Source: JALZHR01 sp036388475
GTDB taxonomy: Bacteria; Acidobacteriota; Blastocatellia; Pyrinomonadales; Pyrinomonadaceae
Assembly: GCA_036388475.1 (NCBI GenBank)
Contig: DASVRT010000021.1
Span: 1 to 64,000, forward strand
DNA length: 64,000 nt
Reading direction: 5' to 3'
The stretch's first letter is position 1, and every line of letters begins with the position of its first letter. The translations under genes were made by a program, and so were the position numbers. Positions 32,623 through 39,659 of the stretch are shown here, piece by piece. Below the pieces are notes generated by a model, which was not told where the DNA came from, searched no databases, and saw nothing but the letters and a program-made list of their open reading frames with translations.

Positions 32623-33630
32623 ATGAAAAAGAGCTTTTACGCGTGGGGTTTTGTCTTGACGATAATGCTGTCGTTCTGGGCTTTGCCGGACGCCGGCGCG
32701 CAGGGCTACGGCGACCGGAACAGCACCGGCGACGGGAAGCTGGCGATACAGGGAAAAGTTTTTTTGCCGAACGGAAATCCGGCATCGGGCGTGACGGTTT
32801 CGTTCAGCGGAACCGAATTCGTCAGCGGCACGACGCGCACGGACGACAGCGGCAATTTCAGATTCAGCAATCTGCCGCCGGGCAATTATACGGTGACGGT
32901 CAGAGGCACGGAAGAATTTGAGACCGACAACGAAGCAATCGCGATGGGCAAGGAAAGCTCCGCCGGACAAGCTTTCACAGTCGTTTTCAATTTAAGAAGC
33001 AAGGGAACTAAAAAGGGCGATTTATCCGCTAATCCTTTTTTCGCCAAAGTGCCGAAGGAAGCTCTGAAAAAATATCAGGAAGCGGCGGAAAGCGTGAAGA
33101 AAAACGATTTGAAAGCGGCGGGCGCGGCGCTGGATGCGGCGATTGCGATTTATCCGGATTTTGCGCTTGCCTACAATGAAAAGGGACTTCTGCTGGTTAA
33201 GCAAAACGAACTGGACAAAGCGCTTGAGGCATACGTCAAGGCAATCCAGCTCAAGCCCGATTATTTTGACGCGAAATTTAATTTCGGCTACGCCTTGCTT
33301 AACAGAAAAGAATACCAGCAAACCGAAATGGTTTTCCGCGATTTGCTGAAACAAAAAAACGATATGCCGACGGCGCATATGTATCTCGCCATCGCGCTTA
33401 TCGGCTTGAAAAAATACGACGAAGCGGAAGCCGAGTTGAAACAGGCAGTTTCGATGAAAGGCGGCGAAAATCTGGCGCAGGCGCACCGATATTTAGCCGG
33501 CATCTACATACAGAAAAACCGCAACGCCGAAGCCATCGCGGAACTGCAAAAATTTCTGGCACTGTCGCCGAAAGCGCCCGACACCGATAAAATCAAGTCG
33601 ATAATCGAAGATTTGAAAAAGAAAAGTTAA
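32623..33630 (+). CDS. Secreted protein with carboxypeptidase-regulatory-like and TPR domains
   Basis: In this 335-residue protein, residues 1-26 are a signal peptide (ending DAGA-Q). Residues 40-115 form an Ig-like CarboxypepD_reg domain (IQGKVFLPNGNPASGVTVSFSG, DDSGNFRFSNLPPGNYTVTV). Residues about 145-325 carry four or five TPR units (FALAYNEKGLLLVKQNELDKALEAYVKAI). It begins 12 bp after BMC-P 1 and ends 20 bp before BMC-P 2, so it is inside the shell operon, although an exported protein cannot be part of a cytosolic shell. Either the operon mixes functions or the signal acts as a membrane anchor. AGAGGTAG precedes the ATG. Confidence 0.82.
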   Translation: MKKSFYAWGFVLTIMLSFWALPDAGAQGYGDRNSTGDGKLAIQGKVFLPNGNPASGVTVSFSGTEFVSGTTRTDDSGNFRFSNLPPGNYTVTVRGTEEFETDNEAIAMGKESSAGQAFTVVFNLRSKGTKKGDLSANPFFAKVPKEALKKYQEAAESVKKNDLKAAGAALDAAIAIYPDFALAYNEKGLLLVKQNELDKALEAYVKAIQLKPDYFDAKFNFGYALLNRKEYQQTEMVFRDLLKQKNDMPTAHMYLAIALIGLKKYDEAEAELKQAVSMKGGENLAQAHRYLAGIYIQKNRNAEAIAELQKFLALSPKAPDTDKIKSIIEDLKKKS

Positions 33631-33649
33631 TCAACCGGCAGATTTAGCA

Positions 33650-33931
33650 ATGCAGCTTGCGCGCGTCATCGGAACGGTCGTTTCCACCGTTAAAAACGAA
33701 TCGCTTCACGGGCGAAAGTTTCTGATTGTGCAGACGCTCGACGCGGATTTAAAACCGAAAGGGAAACCGCTGGTCGCGCTCGATTCGGTCGGCGCGGGCG
33801 TCGGCGAACTCGTCTTCTGGTGTCGCGGAAAGGAAGCTTCGTTTCCGTTCCGGCGCGACAGCACGCCGACCGACTGCACGATTGTCGGGATTGTCGATTC
33901 GGACGAACACGTCTATACAGGTAAGAACTGA
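33650..33931 (+). CDS. Microcompartment pentameric vertex protein (BMC-P), second copy
   Basis: This 93-residue EutN/CcmL domain reads LARVIGTVVSTVKNESLHGRKFLIVQTLD, ALDSVGAGVGELVFWCRGKEASF and DCTIVGIVDSDEHV. It differs from the other two mainly in WCRGKE in place of the usual VVxEGS turn, so it is a diverged vertex variant. Its last codons and stop lie inside the heptad element 33925-33973. Confidence 0.92.
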   Translation: MQLARVIGTVVSTVKNESLHGRKFLIVQTLDADLKPKGKPLVALDSVGAGVGELVFWCRGKEASFPFRRDSTPTDCTIVGIVDSDEHVYTGKN

Positions 33932-33973
33932 TAGTGGAAGAAAAAACTATCAGTTCTCAGTTGTCGGTTAAAT
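33925..33973. repeat. Heptad-repeat hairpin element
   Basis: Seven in-phase units run from GAACTGA, TAGTGGA through ACTATCA, GTTCTCA, GTTGTCG to GTTAAAT. The start and the middle are complementary. The first unit contains the stop codon of BMC-P 2, and the block ends 2 bp before the ATG of BMC-P 3. Confidence 0.75.
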
Positions 33974-33975
33974 AA

Positions 33976-34269
33976 ATGCTTCTTGCCAAAGTCATCGGAA
34001 ACGTCGTCGCCACGCAGAAAAATCAGCGTTACGAAGGCACGCGCGTAATGCTCTGCCGGCAGATTACGCCTGAGGGCAAAGAGATGGAAAACACGCTTAT
34101 CGCGCTTGATTCGGTTTCGGCGGGCGAGGGCGATATTGTTATCGTCGTGCAGGAAGGCTGGAGCGCTTCGACCGCCTCGACCGGAAAAGCCGGCGCGGCG
34201 ATTGATTCGGCAATCATCGGCGTGGTCGATTATATCGACTTATTGCCGAACGAAAAGAAATCGCAGTAA
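33976..34269 (+). CDS. Microcompartment pentameric vertex protein (BMC-P), third copy
   Basis: This 97-residue EutN/CcmL domain reads LLAKVIGNVVATQKNQRYEGTRVMLCRQITPEG, ALDSVSAGEGDIVIVVQEGWSAS and DSAIIGVVDYIDLL. It is closer to the standard form than copy 2. The stop overlaps the next ATG (TAATG at 34269), so the Cys-tail gene is translated with it. Confidence 0.93.
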   Translation: MLLAKVIGNVVATQKNQRYEGTRVMLCRQITPEGKEMENTLIALDSVSAGEGDIVIVVQEGWSASTASTGKAGAAIDSAIIGVVDYIDLLPNEKKSQ

Positions 34270-34619
34270 TGACTAACGAAAACACTCAGAAATTAGCCGA
34301 GCGAATCGCGCTTCTCTTACAGCAGGAAACCGAAAAGCCGACAGATGATTTTTCGGCTTTGCAGACAACGCTCGAAAAAATTAATCAAAGACTGGACAAA
34401 ATCGAAAGCCGTCTGGATTCGCAAAATTCCGGCGCTTTTCATCCTTCATCCTTCATTCTTCATTCTTCAAACTCGCATCCGAGCCAGGAAAAATTTGCCG
34501 TCGCCGAGGCGATTGTGCCGGAAATACTCGAACATTTTGAAAAGGAAAAGGCTTGCACGTTCGAGCCGAACGGCAAGCCCTGTGACCACTGCGCGATGTG
34601 CAATTCGCGCGGTTTCTAG
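34269..34619 (+). CDS. Coiled-coil protein with Cys-rich C-terminus, last gene of the BMC operon
   Basis: This 116-residue protein has an N-terminal helix (QKLAERIALLLQQE) and a coiled coil (LQTTLEKINQRLDKIESRLDS). A Ser/His/Pro-rich stretch at residues 57-68 is encoded by a heptad repeat (34438-34472). A second helix follows (KFAVAEAIVPEILEHFEKE), then the tail CTFEPNGKPCDHCAMCNSRGF with C96, C105, C108 and C111. Four Cys in C-x8-C-x2-C-x2-C spacing could hold Zn or an Fe-S cluster. The aldolase extension in the same operon also has a Cys cluster. I do not recognise the family. Overlap with BMC-P 3 argues for a role with the shell. Confidence 0.7.
   Translation: MTNENTQKLAERIALLLQQETEKPTDDFSALQTTLEKINQRLDKIESRLDSQNSGAFHPSSFILHSSNSHPSQEKFAVAEAIVPEILEHFEKEKACTFEPNGKPCDHCAMCNSRGF
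34438..34472. repeat. In-frame heptad run inside the Cys-tail gene
   Basis: TTCATCC twice, TTCATTC twice and TTCAAAC run in phase at 34438-34472. They encode FHPSSFILHSS at the junction between the coiled coil and the second helix. No clear complementary arm is seen here. Confidence 0.8.
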
Positions 34620-34624
34620 TTTGT

Positions 34625-35248
34625 TTATTTGTTCGCGTCACGCCGAATCGAATTCGGGTCGCCTAAATTCGGCGCCTGCCGCGCGCCTTCGTCGGCTTTG
34701 AAGAACGGTTCTTCCTTAAATCCGAACATACTCGCCGTGATGACCGCCGGAAACGAATTGCGCGCCGTATTGTATTTCGTTACGGCGTCGTTATAATCGA
34801 GCCGCGCCGTATTGATGCGGTTTTCCGTTCCCGAAAGCTCGTCCTGAACCTTCATAAACGCTTCGTTCGAGCGCAAAACCGGATAATTTTCCTGCAAGCT
34901 CAAAAGCCGTCCGATAGTGCCGCCGAAACTGTTGTTGGCGTCAATCACGGCTTGTTTTTGTTCGGGCGTTTTATCGCCGTCCGCGCCTGCCGGCGGCGAT
35001 TGCACGGCGTTCAAAAGACGCGAGCGCGCCTCGGCGATTTGTCCGAAAACTTCCTGTTCCTGAATCGCCGACATCTGCGCGGCTTTAACCAGATTCGGAA
35101 TCAAATCGGCGCGCCGCTGCAAATTGCTTTCGACATTCGCCCATTTGCCCTTCACGCCTTGTTGCTGCGCCGTTAAATCGTTGTAGCTGCAACCGCTTGC
35201 GCCGAAGGCAACAAGCAGCGCGATGGTTAAAAGAATTGTTTTTCTCAT
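34625..35248 (-). CDS. lemA: LemA family lipoprotein-like protein
   Basis: In this 207-residue protein, residues 1-20 look like a lipoprotein signal ending GASGCS, so it is probably lipid-anchored. The LemA helical domain follows: VKGKWANVESNLQRRADLIPNLVKAA, EARSRLLNA, YPVLRSNEAFMKVQDELSGTENRINTARLDYNDAV and YNTARNSFPAVITASMFGFKEEPFFKA. All are hallmark stretches. Function of LemA is not settled; genes like it often sit near TPM-domain genes, and one lies 1 kb upstream here (36168-37073). The gene converges on the BMC operon with only 5 bp between stops. Confidence 0.92.
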   Translation of the reverse strand: MRKTILLTIALLVAFGASGCSYNDLTAQQQGVKGKWANVESNLQRRADLIPNLVKAAQMSAIQEQEVFGQIAEARSRLLNAVQSPPAGADGDKTPEQKQAVIDANNSFGGTIGRLLSLQENYPVLRSNEAFMKVQDELSGTENRINTARLDYNDAVTKYNTARNSFPAVITASMFGFKEEPFFKADEGARQAPNLGDPNSIRRDANK

Positions 35249-35265
35249 TGTTTTAATCTCCCTCC

Positions 35266-35345
35266 GTAAATCGTAAATTGTAAATCGTAAATCGCGTTGC
35301 TCAAGATTCGTCTGTTTACCATTGACGATTCACGATTTACGAACT
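35266..35345. repeat. Heptad-repeat hairpin element
   Basis: GTAAATC, GTAAATT, GTAAATC and GTAAATC run at 35266-35293. The complementary arm is ACCATTG, ACGATTC, ACGATTT, ACGAACT (35318-35345). The right arm encodes the last codons and the stop (KVRKS) of the gene ending at 35330. Confidence 0.85.
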
Positions 35346-36058
35346 TTATCAACCGCATTAATGACGCCTTCGATTTCCCGCATATATGCAGAAAACAATT
35401 CGTTTGCCGAAACTTCATTCAGCGAATTAGATGCGTTTTTCTCGCGCAAAGCGAGAATTTTTTCAAACGGCGCGCCGTTTATTTTCAAGTGTTTTATCGT
35501 CGCGCCGATAACTTCGCGTTTTGTAATCGGCGGCTCGACGCCGTGCAAAAGCAGGACGGCGCGAAACAAAGCGGCAAAGCTCGCCAGGCTTTCAATCATC
35601 AGCCGCGAAAGGTTTTCAACCGACGCCGACGCCGGAATGTAAAGCCGTCGCAGTTGAATCAGCTTGCTCCGCAGCTCGTATTCGGTTTGATGACGCAGAT
35701 ACTCGTCGGAAATTTCCAGATTTTCCAGCACGTCCGTCCCGTAGAGCACCTTGCGCGCCTTCTCCATCTGATGAAACTCAATCGGGAAGACGTCGGCAGC
35801 GTCTTTTAATTCGCCGACCGTAAAATAAACCGGCACGGAATGTCCCATCCGCTGCCATTCGCGCATCGGCGCCTGCGCGGCGCGTAAATCCTGCGGACGA
35901 ATCTCGTGCAGCGCAATCAAGAGATTGTAGTCCGAAGCGTTGGCGACGAAATCGCCAGCCGCCGCCGAGCCGTATAAAATAACCGCCGCCAGATTTCTGC
36001 CGTGCGACGACTTCAAATCGTCAATCAATGCGTCGAATTGATTTTTTGCTAATGACAT
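35330..36058 (-). CDS. Nucleotidyltransferase-fold protein with altered active site
   Basis: This 242-residue protein's N-terminal part has AAVILYGSAAAGDFVANASDYNLLIAL, the GS-x10-DxD motif of the pol-beta nucleotidyltransferase fold. The second Asp is Asn (SDYN, residues 42-45), so metal binding may be impaired and the domain could be a dead or regulatory version. The rest is helical (RQDLRAAQAPMREWQRMGHSVPVYFTVGELKDA, then a HEPN-like bundle to the end). The last five codons come from the heptad element at 35266-35345. It sits between lemA and the TPM gene on the same strand. Biological role unknown. Confidence 0.65.
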   Translation of the reverse strand: MSLAKNQFDALIDDLKSSHGRNLAAVILYGSAAAGDFVANASDYNLLIALHEIRPQDLRAAQAPMREWQRMGHSVPVYFTVGELKDAADVFPIEFHQMEKARKVLYGTDVLENLEISDEYLRHQTEYELRSKLIQLRRLYIPASASVENLSRLMIESLASFAALFRAVLLLHGVEPPITKREVIGATIKHLKINGAPFEKILALREKNASNSLNEVSANELFSAYMREIEGVINAVDKVRKS

Positions 36059-36064
36059 AGTTTA

Positions 36065-36168
36065 ATTTTCGATTTTCGATTTTCGATTTTCGATTTGGTG
36101 AAGCGGATTCATCAAAATTTAAAACCCTCATCCAATTGCAAACCGGCAATCGCCAATCGAAAACATCC
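36065..36168. repeat. Heptad-repeat element
   Basis: ATTTTCG is repeated four times at 36065-36092, then ATTTGGT. A loosely complementary right arm has AACCGGC, AATCGCC, AATCGAA and AACATCC (36141-36168), ending at the stop of the TPM gene. The block fills the gap to the nucleotidyltransferase start at 36058. Confidence 0.75.
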
Positions 36169-37073
36169 TACCAGTCTCCGCCCGCGCCGCCGCCGCCGAA
36201 ATCGCCGCCGCCGCCGAATCCGCCCCAGCTGTCACCGCCGCCGCCGGAACTGCCGCCGCCCCAATCGCTCGACGAAGAACCGCTTCCCGAACTGTTTCCG
36301 ATACTATTGGCGATAACCGAGCCGATGACCCAGGGCAAGACGCTTCCGCCGCCGCCGCCGCCGAACCCGCCGCCGCGCCAGCGGTCATTGCCGCCACCAC
36401 CGCCGCGCCGGGACGAACGACTGATAATCGCCATTATGATAAAGAATGCAATCACCAGACAACATATGCCGCCGAGACTGCTGCCGGTTTTTCCTCTGGT
36501 TCGTCCGGTCGTCGGAGCGGTTTCGACAGGCTGCGAGGCGACGTTTCCCTTTGATTCAATCGTGCGGATATATGCTTCAATCGTATCGGTCACGCCTTTC
36601 GTGTAATCGTTCTGTTTGAATGCCGGAACGAGATATTGGCGCTGTAACTGCCCGACGACGCCGTCCGGCAATTCGTCTTCCAAATTACGGCTGACCTGCG
36701 TGAAATATTTGCGGTCGTCAATCGCTATAAAAAGCAGCGCCGACGGGCTATCGTCTTCTTTCGAGCCGATTCCCCAGCCGCGCGAGACCGCCAGCGAATA
36801 ATCGAAAATCTGACGGTCGCCCGTCGTTCTGACGACGGCAACCGCTAATTCGACTTTCGGATTCGTTCTGTTGCGGAATTCGATAATGCGTTTTTCGAGC
36901 GCCTGTTTCGCGCCCGCATCCAAAACGCCCGCGTAATCCATCACGGGCGAAGTCGGCGCGCCGAGCGGTGATTCGTTGATTGAAAACTCCTGCGAAAAAG
37001 CATTCAGGCTTGCCAGGCAGAGAATTACGGCAAGCAGAAAATTCGATTTTGCAAACGAGCGTCGTATATTCAT
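36168..37073 (-). CDS. TPM-domain membrane protein (YgcG-like) with Gly-rich tail
   Basis: Start at the ATG at 37073 (MNIRRSFAKSNFLLAVILCLASLNAFSQ, a signal peptide); a frame 41 codons longer is rejected. The product has 301 residues. The TPM domain lies at about 35-175 (PVMDYAGVLDAGAKQALEKRIIEFRNRTNPKVELAVAVV, SALLFIAIDDRKYFTQVSRNLEDELPD). A membrane helix follows (GGICCLVIAFFIIMAIIS), then a tail of GGGGG, GSGSGSSSS and GGDFGGGGAGGDW runs. This is the YgcG/DUF2207-like layout usually paired with LemA, which is two genes downstream. TPM domains have been linked to photosystem repair in plants and to phosphatase-like folds; the bacterial role is unclear. Confidence 0.85.
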   Translation of the reverse strand: MNIRRSFAKSNFLLAVILCLASLNAFSQEFSINESPLGAPTSPVMDYAGVLDAGAKQALEKRIIEFRNRTNPKVELAVAVVRTTGDRQIFDYSLAVSRGWGIGSKEDDSPSALLFIAIDDRKYFTQVSRNLEDELPDGVVGQLQRQYLVPAFKQNDYTKGVTDTIEAYIRTIESKGNVASQPVETAPTTGRTRGKTGSSLGGICCLVIAFFIIMAIISRSSRRGGGGGNDRWRGGGFGGGGGGSVLPWVIGSVIANSIGNSSGSGSSSSDWGGGSSGGGGDSWGGFGGGGDFGGGGAGGDW

Positions 37074-37134
37074 TACTTTATAATTACATTTTCGCAAATC
37101 ACACACGAATACGAAAGTCCGTTTAGCAAAGTTC

Positions 37135-37938
37135 CTAATTTTCCAGAAGCGCGTGAAGCAGGAAATGGATGAGAAAAAACAGCGCGACGCCCGCAAAAAC
37201 CGAGAGCGAAACGAGCGGGCGCTTGCCGCCGTGATGATTGACTTCGGGAATCAAATCGCTTGCCGCCACATAAAGCGTCACTCCGCAGGCGACCGGAAGC
37301 GCGTAATTGATTGCAAATTCGATGTTTCGTCCGATGAGCAGAAAGCTGACGACGCCGATAAACGTCGTCAAGCCGACCAGCGACGTCGCCAGCAAAACTT
37401 CACGAAAGCTTTTGCCCGCCGCCAGAATCATCGAAGCAATCGTAAAGCCTTCGGGAAATTTATGCAGAAAAACGGCGATAAAGACCAATAATCCGGCTTT
37501 ATAATCGACCTGCGAAGCCGCAGCAATCGAAACGCCGTCGAAAAAAGTGTGAATCATCAAGCCGCCGATTGCCGTGTAAGCCGATTTGGTGGAAATCAGA
37601 TGGTCGCTGTGCATTTCTTCGCCGAGATGAAAATGCGGCGCGATGGTGTGCTCGAAAAACTGCGTCAGCAGGTAGCCGCCGAGCAGCAGAGCCATCGGAA
37701 AAACGAGCGTTTCGCCGGAAAGCGAAGTTTTACCGGCTTGCCAGAGAGAAATCGTTTTGGGCAGAAGCTCGATAAAAGTCACCGCCAGCATAAATCCCGC
37801 GCCCAAAGCGAGCAAATATTTGAGCGCGGCTTTGAATCGCTGGTAAATGCCGGAAGGCACGAGAATCAGCCCGCCCAGAACATTTGCAAAAGCGGCGAAA
37901 AGACCTAAAACGAGAAGTTCAAACGAACTGAAATTCAT
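37135..37938 (-). CDS. ZIP family divalent-metal transporter
   Basis: This 267-residue protein has about eight membrane segments. Metal-site motifs are visible: GGLMIHTFFDGVSIAA (His and Asp of TM4) and HKFPEGFTIASMI (TM5). A His-bearing loop (EHTIAPHFHLGEEMHSDH) lies between TM3 and TM4. ZIP proteins bring Zn, Fe or Mn into the cytosol. Start at the ATG at 37938. It is upstream of the TPM gene on the same strand; the plus-strand mraZ lies on the other side of a 286-bp gap that holds the dcw promoter. Confidence 0.9.
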   Translation of the reverse strand: MNFSSFELLVLGLFAAFANVLGGLILVPSGIYQRFKAALKYLLALGAGFMLAVTFIELLPKTISLWQAGKTSLSGETLVFPMALLLGGYLLTQFFEHTIAPHFHLGEEMHSDHLISTKSAYTAIGGLMIHTFFDGVSIAAASQVDYKAGLLVFIAVFLHKFPEGFTIASMILAAGKSFREVLLATSLVGLTTFIGVVSFLLIGRNIEFAINYALPVACGVTLYVAASDLIPEVNHHGGKRPLVSLSVFAGVALFFLIHFLLHALLEN

Positions 37939-38078
37939 AAAAAGAAAACTTTACCGCAAAATTGCAAAGTTGTCAGATGTAAGATATAAAATACTATTAG
38001 AAAAGCCGCCGCCTGTCACCAAAAAAATCCAGCCAAAGTTTAAGCAGTTGAATAAAACATAAAATCTAAAAATATTGC

Positions 38079-38108
38079 TTGACATGCCTGTGGAAATAAT
38101 CGTAATAT
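38079..38108 (+). promoter_or_regulatory. Promoter of the dcw cluster
   Basis: TTGACA at 38079-38084 and TAATAT at 38103-38108 are 18 bp apart. It is 117 bp ahead of the mraZ ATG and directly followed by the MraZ-type operator. Confidence 0.65.
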
Positions 38109-38118
38109 GCCTTAGAAG

Positions 38119-38143
38119 TGGTCAAAAATGGTCTAAAGTGGTC
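38119..38143 (+). promoter_or_regulatory. MraZ operator: three TGGTC repeats
   Basis: TGGTC occurs at 38119-38123, 38129-38133 and 38139-38143, each copy separated by exactly 5 bp. MraZ binds direct repeats of TGGGN with 5-bp spacing ahead of its own gene in other bacteria. The spacing is identical here and the repeat differs only in the fourth base. The site overlaps the expected transcription start, so it should repress the operon. Confidence 0.8.
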
Positions 38144-38224
38144 AGTTAGACGAAAAAGCCAATCCTTGAAATAGTGTTTAAGATAATGGAGAGGTTTTAA
38201 GCACTTTCCCCAAAATTCAGAAAA

Positions 38225-38668
38225 ATGTTACGCGGAAATTATACGGCGCGGATTGACGAAAAAGGACGGTTGAAAATCCCAACCCATTTCCGGCGTAAGA
38301 TAGAAGAAAAATACGATTCAGCGGAAGTTTATGTAACGAGCTTGACGGGTGAAAGTGTGCAAATTTTCCCGCTCAAAGAATGGGAAATCATCGAGCAGAA
38401 ATTATCGCTTTTGCCGACCACCGAAAGAGCCCGAACGATTTACGTGACCGGCACGAGTTTTCACGGTCAGGAAAGCGAAATTGACAATCAGGGGCGGGTT
38501 TTGATTCACCCTTTGCTGCGAAAAAAAGCCGTTATTTACGGCGAGGTCGCGGTTTTGGGCTACCTGACTTATCTGGATGTTTGGAATATGGAAAGGATTG
38601 AGCGATTTTTGTCGGAAAATCCTTTTACGGAAGAACACGGCGCATTGCTCGCCAGACTCGGAATTTAG
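38225..38668 (+). CDS. mraZ: Transcriptional regulator MraZ
   Basis: This 147-residue protein has two AbrB-like half-domains with the family motif DEKGRLKIPTHFR near the N-terminus and the matching second copy DNQGRVLIHPLLRKKA. MraZ forms rings that bind the repeats in its own promoter and tune dcw expression. It is the first gene of the cluster, as is usual. It is slightly shorter at the C-terminus than the E. coli form but complete. Confidence 0.95.
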   Translation: MLRGNYTARIDEKGRLKIPTHFRRKIEEKYDSAEVYVTSLTGESVQIFPLKEWEIIEQKLSLLPTTERARTIYVTGTSFHGQESEIDNQGRVLIHPLLRKKAVIYGEVAVLGYLTYLDVWNMERIERFLSENPFTEEHGALLARLGI

Positions 38669-38680
38669 GGTGCAAGCTCT

Positions 38681-39637
38681 TTGAAATCAAACGAGGGAAC
38701 AACCGAAAATCTGCATAAATCCGTTCTTTTGGCGGAAACCTTGCAGTATTTAGCGCCGACCGGCGACGAGATTTTCATCGACGCGACGCTCGGACTCGGC
38801 GGACACGCGGAAGCGATTTTGTCGGCGACGGAAAAAACGCAGGTTATCGGCATCGACCAGGATACGGAAGCGATTTCCAAAGCGCAGGCGCGGCTCGAAA
38901 GATTCGGCGAAAGGTTTAGAGTTTTCCACGCTAATTTTTCGGAAATCAGAAAGGTTCTGGCGCAGGCGCGAATTGAAAAAGTTGACGGCGTTTTAGCCGA
39001 TTTGGGCGTTTCGTCATTGCAGCTCGACAGCGAAACTCGCGGTTTTAGTTTTCGTTTCGACGCGCCGCTGGATATGCGAATGGACGCCGAATCCGATGAA
39101 GAAACCGCCGCCGAGATGCTGGAAACGCTTTCCGAATTTGAAATCGCGCGCATCATTTACGAATACGGCGAGGAAAGATTTTCCAGAAAAATCGCGCGCT
39201 GGATTGTCGAAAGAAGAGAACGCGGCGAGAGCGTCAAAACGACCGGCGAACTCGCCCGCTTAATTGAAAGAGCGGTGCCGCGCGGCAAAAAAGACAAGAT
39301 TCATCCGGCGACGCGCACGTTTCAAGCCTTAAGAATCGCCGTCAACCGCGAGCTGGAAATCCTGGAAGATTTCGTTAAAGACTCGATTGATATTTTAAAA
39401 ACTGACGGGCGTTTGGCGGTGATAAGTTTTCACTCTCTCGAAGACCGAATCATCAAGCAAACGCTGCAAAAACTGGCGGGAAAATGTTTCTGCCCGCCAA
39501 ACTTTCCGAAATGCGTCTGCGGAGCCGAAAAACGAGTTGAAATACTGACGCGCAAGCCAATAGTTTCCGGCGAAGCGGAAATGCAAGAAAATCCTCGCGC
39601 CCGAAGCGCCAAGCTCCGAGCTTGTTTAAAACTTTAG
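38681..39637 (+). CDS. rsmH: 16S rRNA (cytosine-1402-N4)-methyltransferase RsmH
   Basis: This 318-residue protein starts at a TTG at 38681, 12 bp after mraZ. Family stretches are HKSVLLAETLQYL, FIDATLGLGGHAEAIL (SAM-binding loop), GVLADLGVSSLQLD and RGFSFRFDAPLDMRM. AVISFHSLEDRIIKQ and a C-terminal CFCPPNFPKCVCG Cys group are also present. It methylates C1402 of 16S rRNA. A start a few codons later is possible since no ATG is nearby. Confidence 0.95.
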   Translation: MKSNEGTTENLHKSVLLAETLQYLAPTGDEIFIDATLGLGGHAEAILSATEKTQVIGIDQDTEAISKAQARLERFGERFRVFHANFSEIRKVLAQARIEKVDGVLADLGVSSLQLDSETRGFSFRFDAPLDMRMDAESDEETAAEMLETLSEFEIARIIYEYGEERFSRKIARWIVERRERGESVKTTGELARLIERAVPRGKKDKIHPATRTFQALRIAVNRELEILEDFVKDSIDILKTDGRLAVISFHSLEDRIIKQTLQKLAGKCFCPPNFPKCVCGAEKRVEILTRKPIVSGEAEMQENPRARSAKLRACLKL

Positions 39638-39659
39638 TCGAAAAGAAAACACGAAGGCG

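Noticed and set aside
36168..36420. Pro-rich plus-strand proteins opposite the Gly-rich tail of the TPM gene
   Set aside because: The Gly-rich tail belongs to a well-supported TPM protein; poly-Pro frames are its complement.
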